This document shows, in pieces, positions 60,701-64,000 of a stretch of 64,000 nt of DNA (the first letter of the stretch is position 1; each line of letters begins with the position of its first letter). A program made the position numbers and the translations under genes. The DNA is from Anaeramoeba flamelloides (lineage: Eukaryota; Metamonada; Anaeramoebidae), in assembly GCA_027625915.1 (NCBI GenBank), contig JANTQA010000044.1, positions 806,001 to 870,000 of the forward strand, written 5' to 3'. The notes under the pieces are model-generated. The model made no database searches and was not told where the DNA came from. It saw nothing but the letters and a program-made list of their open reading frames with translations.

Positions 60701-61031
60701 AATTTTGATTATTTGATTTTTTTAAATACTATTGCAGGAAGAACTTTAAACGACTTGAATCAATATCCTGTCTTCCCCTGGATTTTGAAGGATTATGACA
60801 GTAAAACACTAGATTTAGATAATGAAAATATTTATCGAGATTTGTCAAAGCCAATGGGTGCCTTAGATGAAGAGAGATTGCAATTATTTGAAAAAAGGTA
60901 TAATTTCAATGATAATTCCATACAAGAAAATCCAAAATGCTTTTATCAAGATCATTATTCAAATACTAAAATTATTTTATATTATTTATTTAGATTAGAA
61001 CCTTTTACATTTAAATATATCCAATCGAAAG
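47744..61031 (+). CDS. WDFY3/Alfy-like BEACH protein (3' end beyond window)
   Basis: A giant gene. Proposed exons: 47744-48341 (MSFLKKVFHKRK, a Glu/Gln/Lys run, then KLLQALIGLSRSSDSFEK, resembling the WDFY3 N-terminus), 48447-48690 and 48831-48964 (tentative), then 53310-61031. The big exon carries an armadillo-type helical region, poly-Asn runs, a ConA/LamG-like domain (about 55500-56170; GTSYSFWFKY, NNWYHIIINE, IYLLGNNYYGSF), a KEKEKE run (59737-60000), a PH-BEACH domain (about 60185-60560) and the start of BEACH (SNFDYLIFLNTIAGRTLNDL, YPVFPWILKDYDS, LSKPMGALDEER). The frame shifts twice, at an A7 run near 54089 and a T5 run near 58956, each mended by one base, so homopolymer sequencing error is likely, though decay is possible. 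The donor at 61032 (AAAG/GTAATT) is phase 1; the remaining BEACH, WD40 and FYVE parts are not seen. Autophagy/trafficking scaffold inferred. Confidence 0.72.
49640..50400 (-). repeat. Family J repeat, copy 3 (inverted), split by insertion
   Basis: 49640-49882 and 50316-50400 join to match the inverse of 12050-12400 (TTTTGGAATGTGAACTA then TAAAAATTTTCATTTTT). The element at 49884 interrupts it. Confidence 0.65.
49884..50315. repeat. Family A relative with GTGGAAAAAAAG ends
   Basis: 432 bp. Ends CCATTGTGGAAAAAAAGTGA and, from the right, CCCTTGTGGAAAAAAAGTCA; the inner arm TTTTTAATTG.GAAC.TTACTGAAAAT is shared with other family A members. Flanks TAG on the left, TAA on the right, one mismatch from a 3 bp duplication. 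The empty site is preserved in the family J copy at about 12285. Confidence 0.78.
51305..51700. repeat. Truncated family A relative
   Basis: The left end GTGAAAAAAATCCCGGACAC and following arm TTTTTAATTGGGAATATTAG match the 29298 type. The match fades after about 180 bases and runs into a family G-like stretch (ATCTAGAGTATAATTCACAA). Confidence 0.55.
52219..52770 (+). repeat. Family D repeat, copy
   Basis: About 550 bp, same block order as at 26283: ACCCCAATCAAAAATTTTTG, ATTGATCGATCAAAGTTTAG, CACCATCAACAAATCTTATT, AAAATTATTTCCAATTTCAA. It lies within the proposed long intron of the BEACH gene. Confidence 0.68.
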
Positions 61032-64000
61032 GTAATTATTTTTTTTTATATATTTTTATTTATATAGAGACTATTTTTTCAGTCAGAAGCGGAGTATTAT
61101 TTTTTTTAATTATTATTTTGATAAAAAGATGATTTTAAAATTTTAGTAAAAAAATTAAAATTAAAAAAAAAAAAAAAATACAGTTACTTTTTCTAAAGTC
61201 TAAAAGAACATTGTGAAGTCCTCATATTTTATCCAATTCTTTGAAACATCAAAATTTGAAAAATAAATATTTATTTTTTTTTAATGGTTGTTATAAAAGA
61301 TATCATCAATAAATCAAAAAAAAAAAATTGAGAAAATAACCTTAAGGTAAATATAAATAAGCTTGCTTGATTTTAATTTTACTAAGAACCAATTTAAAAT
61401 AAGTTTCTTTTCAATTTTGAAATTGTATTTTTAATAGTAAAATTTAAAATTTAATCTCTATGGTTTCTTCTTTCAATAGATTCTATCTTTGGAGTCACTG
61501 TATAAAATAAAAGATAATAAATCGGTTGATTAATATTCCAAAAAGGTTTCATTAAAAAAAAGATGAGAAACTCAAAGTAGTTAAAATTTCACGTATTCAA
61601 ATATAAAAAGGTAAAGAAATGTGAAAAGGTCTAGAATCTTTTTTCTTTTCTTTTCCCTTCTTAAATTATTCAGATTATTCATGTTCAAAATTAAAGGGAA
61701 ATTGTATAGAAATTTAATTCGTTTTTCAGAGAAAATTCAACAAAACCCCTTCCTAAATTAACGTGAAATACAGGAACATTAAATTTGAAAAAGTACTAAA
61801 ATTCTACGAAAATTATTCTTTGAAAGAACTTTTCAGGAGTCTAAAAGTCAACAAAAGAAAGAAATTTTTATAAACAAATTTTTTTTGTCATTCTTTTAAC
61901 AAGTTAACTTACATTGGCAAACTAAATTTTAAAACAAAAAAAAAAACAAAGATCTTTGAAGATCTTCATTCTAAAAGTTAAAAAGAAAATCTTATTTTTT
62001 TATGATTTTTGAAAAAGGCAACATTCATCTCAAATTTTGATTAACTTTTGGATTTTTATTTCTAATAGAAGCCAATTTGGGCATTTTGGTGTTTTACTAA
62101 TTCTAAAATAGTTTTACAAGGTGTCTAAAAAATGCTAACTTTGAAATTATTGTTAACTAGAATATTTCATGTTTGGAATTGAAAATATCTTATTTTCTTG
62201 CAAAAGAGTTTTTGTAAGGATAAAATATTAGTTTTTAACATTTGATAAAATACATTTTTTTTTACTAAAAATACTTATTTATTGTTGTTAAAAAGATAAT
62301 TAATGTCAATTTTTTTTTTTTTTTTGGTAGGTTAAGATTTTATTTTAATTCAGAGATAAAAGTTTTTTGATCTTTAAAAAAATGATTTACTTAAAAACAA
62401 TTCAAATTATCTTTTATAAATCAAACACATAAAATTTTTAATAAAAATATTGAATCAAAAGAATTAGAATAGTTTAATAAATAAATTATGAATAAAAAAA
62501 AGTATTTTGGGTAATGTTTTAATTATGAATTGAAACAAGTATTAAATTTTAAATTTTTCAAAAAATTCAGAAAATATTATTATTATTAAAGAAGTGTAAC
62601 TTATATTCGATACGGCTTTTTACTTTAATTTCTGAAATAAAATTTAAGCATAAAATCCTAAATTTCACTATTATTAATGAGAATAACATACCCAAATTAT
62701 TTTTATGGTTAAAAAACCAAAAAAAAAAAAAAAAAACTAGAGGGGTTTATAAGAAGTAAAAGACATTTAAAAAGGGTTTATAAGGAACAATTGGTAAAAA
62801 ATAAAAAAATAAAAACAATTCTATCATTAAATACAGAACAACCAAAATCACAGACCATGCTACTTTTGTTTAATTTAGTTTAATGTGATGGTTGATCATG
62901 AATATTAATTTTTAAATTGTTATAATTGCTTTTTTATCTATTTGATCTCGTTTTTTTTTTTTAACCCTTTGGTATTTTTTGCCTTTACATTTTTATTTTT
63001 ATTTTTAAGATATTCTTTTTTCATTTTTCAGTATATTGGTATTAATAAGTAACCACTTGACTTTTTTTTCCTTTTTAGCTCTTCTTTCCAATCTAAAGAA
63101 AATTCCAGCTAGGGGAAAAATTGAAAAAAATAAAAATCAGAAAATATTTCTTGATCTGGATTCCTTTTTTTATCTAGTTATTATTAATGAATCAAACTTT
63201 AAGAAATACCAAGTTATTATTACTTCTGAAAATGGAATTATTTAAAACTCTTTTTTGATTAGATTTTGAGAAATAAATAAAAATTTAATATCAAAATTTC
63301 CATTAAAAAAATTGAACAAAAAAAAAGCAAAATAAATCAAAATCAAATAGAAAAGATGAAAAAAAAAAAAAAAAGATAAAACCATCTGAAAATATCTCTT
63401 TAAAGAGAAACAAAATAAAAAGAAAGTTTTTGTACCCTCCCAGGCTTATTGATAAAACTTAAGCAAAAACTGATTTTGTAAGAATAATGATATACAAAAG
63501 ACGATTTAAATTAATTCAAAAATTAAAAACATATGTTTTGATGAATTAATCAACTTTCCCCTTTTAGGAAAAAAGAATTTGAAAATATTAACTAGAAATA
63601 AAAAAATGTGATAACTAGAAATATGAACTAGATAATTTCAGAATTAGTAAAAAATAGAAAAAATTCCGGGTTGGATATGTTGTTAGATTTTCCACAATAT
63701 GAAAAAATCAAGTAAAATTAAAGATTTTACTCAATTCGTTTGACTTCTTAAAAAATACTGTTAGATTTTTTTTTTAATTTGTGAAATAAAAAGAAAATTG
63801 AAGAAATTTTCTTTTTACATATAAACCCCAATTCAAAAGTTTTAACACACCAAAATTCGATTTGTGAAAAAAAAAACTTATTTAATCCATTCAAGAAGAT
63901 TTACCAAATTAGAACCATTCATAAATTGAAATGTTAACACTTGTTTATAAATTACAATACTCACAAAACAATAAATAAATAATTATCAATACAAATAAAT
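61032..64000. other. Start of a long intron or gene end
   Basis: Nothing resembling the rest of the BEACH domain is seen over 3 kb. A plus-strand frame at 63077-63244 follows a good acceptor (CCTTTTTAG) and fits phase 1, reading LLSNLKKIPARGKIEKNKNQ before a stop, but it does not match BEACH. The rest is AT-rich repeat-like DNA. Confidence 0.4.
63828..64000 (+). repeat. Family D repeat, cut by window end
   Basis: First 170 bases of a family D copy (AAACCCCAATTCAAAAGTTTT, CACCAAAATTCGATTTGTGA, later TTAGAACCATTCATAAATTG). Continues beyond the window. Confidence 0.65.

Noticed and set aside
63077-63244. Next BEACH exon after the donor at 61032
   Set aside because: Phase fits, but the product does not continue the BEACH domain (expected GG.FD..DR.F) and stops after 56 codons.
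1-64000. CRISPR array, rRNA operon, bacterial operon or prophage
   Set aside because: No spaced direct repeats, no rRNA-like GC-rich blocks, and clear introns and eukaryotic tRNAs.

Overview
The window looks like nuclear DNA of an AT-rich unicellular eukaryote. It has spliceosomal introns with GT..AG ends, eukaryotic tRNA genes with internal promoter boxes and T-run terminators, a Rho-family GTPase with a prenylation box, a cystinosin, a PX protein, a C2 protein and a giant BEACH-family protein full of poly-Asn and Lys-Glu runs. TAA and TGA both act as stops, so the standard code applies. Gene density is low and intergenic DNA is very AT-rich. An amoeboid protist (an anaeramoebid or an amoebozoan, for example) would fit, but the lineage is an inference and nothing here fixes it.

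Layout. 0-2 kb: two small inverted-repeat elements, then a single-exon cystinosin (2.1-3.1 kb). 3.1-8.9 kb: nested repeats with one small exon-like basic frame. 8.9-9.8 kb: a two-exon Rac-type GTPase on the minus strand. 10.9 kb: tRNA-Thr. 11-14.7 kb: repeats, including a TTAA-flanked element. 14.7-15.3 kb: PX-domain gene. 15.8-17.4 kb: a 1.6 kb TTAA-flanked element carrying a second one inside its arm. 18-20.9 kb: repeats. 21.0-21.8 kb: degraded-looking minus-strand exons. 22.8-25.9 kb: EF-hand-like gene with two introns and no visible first exon. 27.4-28.2 kb: last exon of a TPR gene. 29-32 kb: a small inverted-repeat element, a LINE reverse-transcriptase fossil and palindromic repeats. 32.9-33.8 kb: a four-exon C2-domain gene, visible only after splicing. 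34-47.7 kb: repeats, tRNA-Ala at 38.3 kb, one 934 bp TTAA element and a few orphan exon-like pieces. 47.7-61.0 kb: a WDFY3/Alfy-like BEACH gene that runs to the first third of its BEACH domain; the rest is not found before the window ends.

The protein genes point to one broad theme, endomembrane and lysosome/autophagy function: cystinosin (lysosomal cystine export), PX (phosphoinositide binding), C2 (membrane or protein docking), Rac (actin and membrane dynamics) and an Alfy-like BEACH protein (autophagy and trafficking scaffold). There is no operon-like logic, and the genes are probably independent.

Most of the remaining sequence is interspersed repeats. At least seven families can be seen by eye: A (460-500 bp, TWA target duplications), B (about 195 bp, TA, near-perfect hairpin), D (about 550 bp, no clear ends), F (about 515 bp), J, K, and a TTAA-flanked family. 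Several insertions can be read directly because an uninterrupted copy of the target lies elsewhere in the window. No intact transposase or reverse transcriptase was seen, and no CRISPR array or rRNA.
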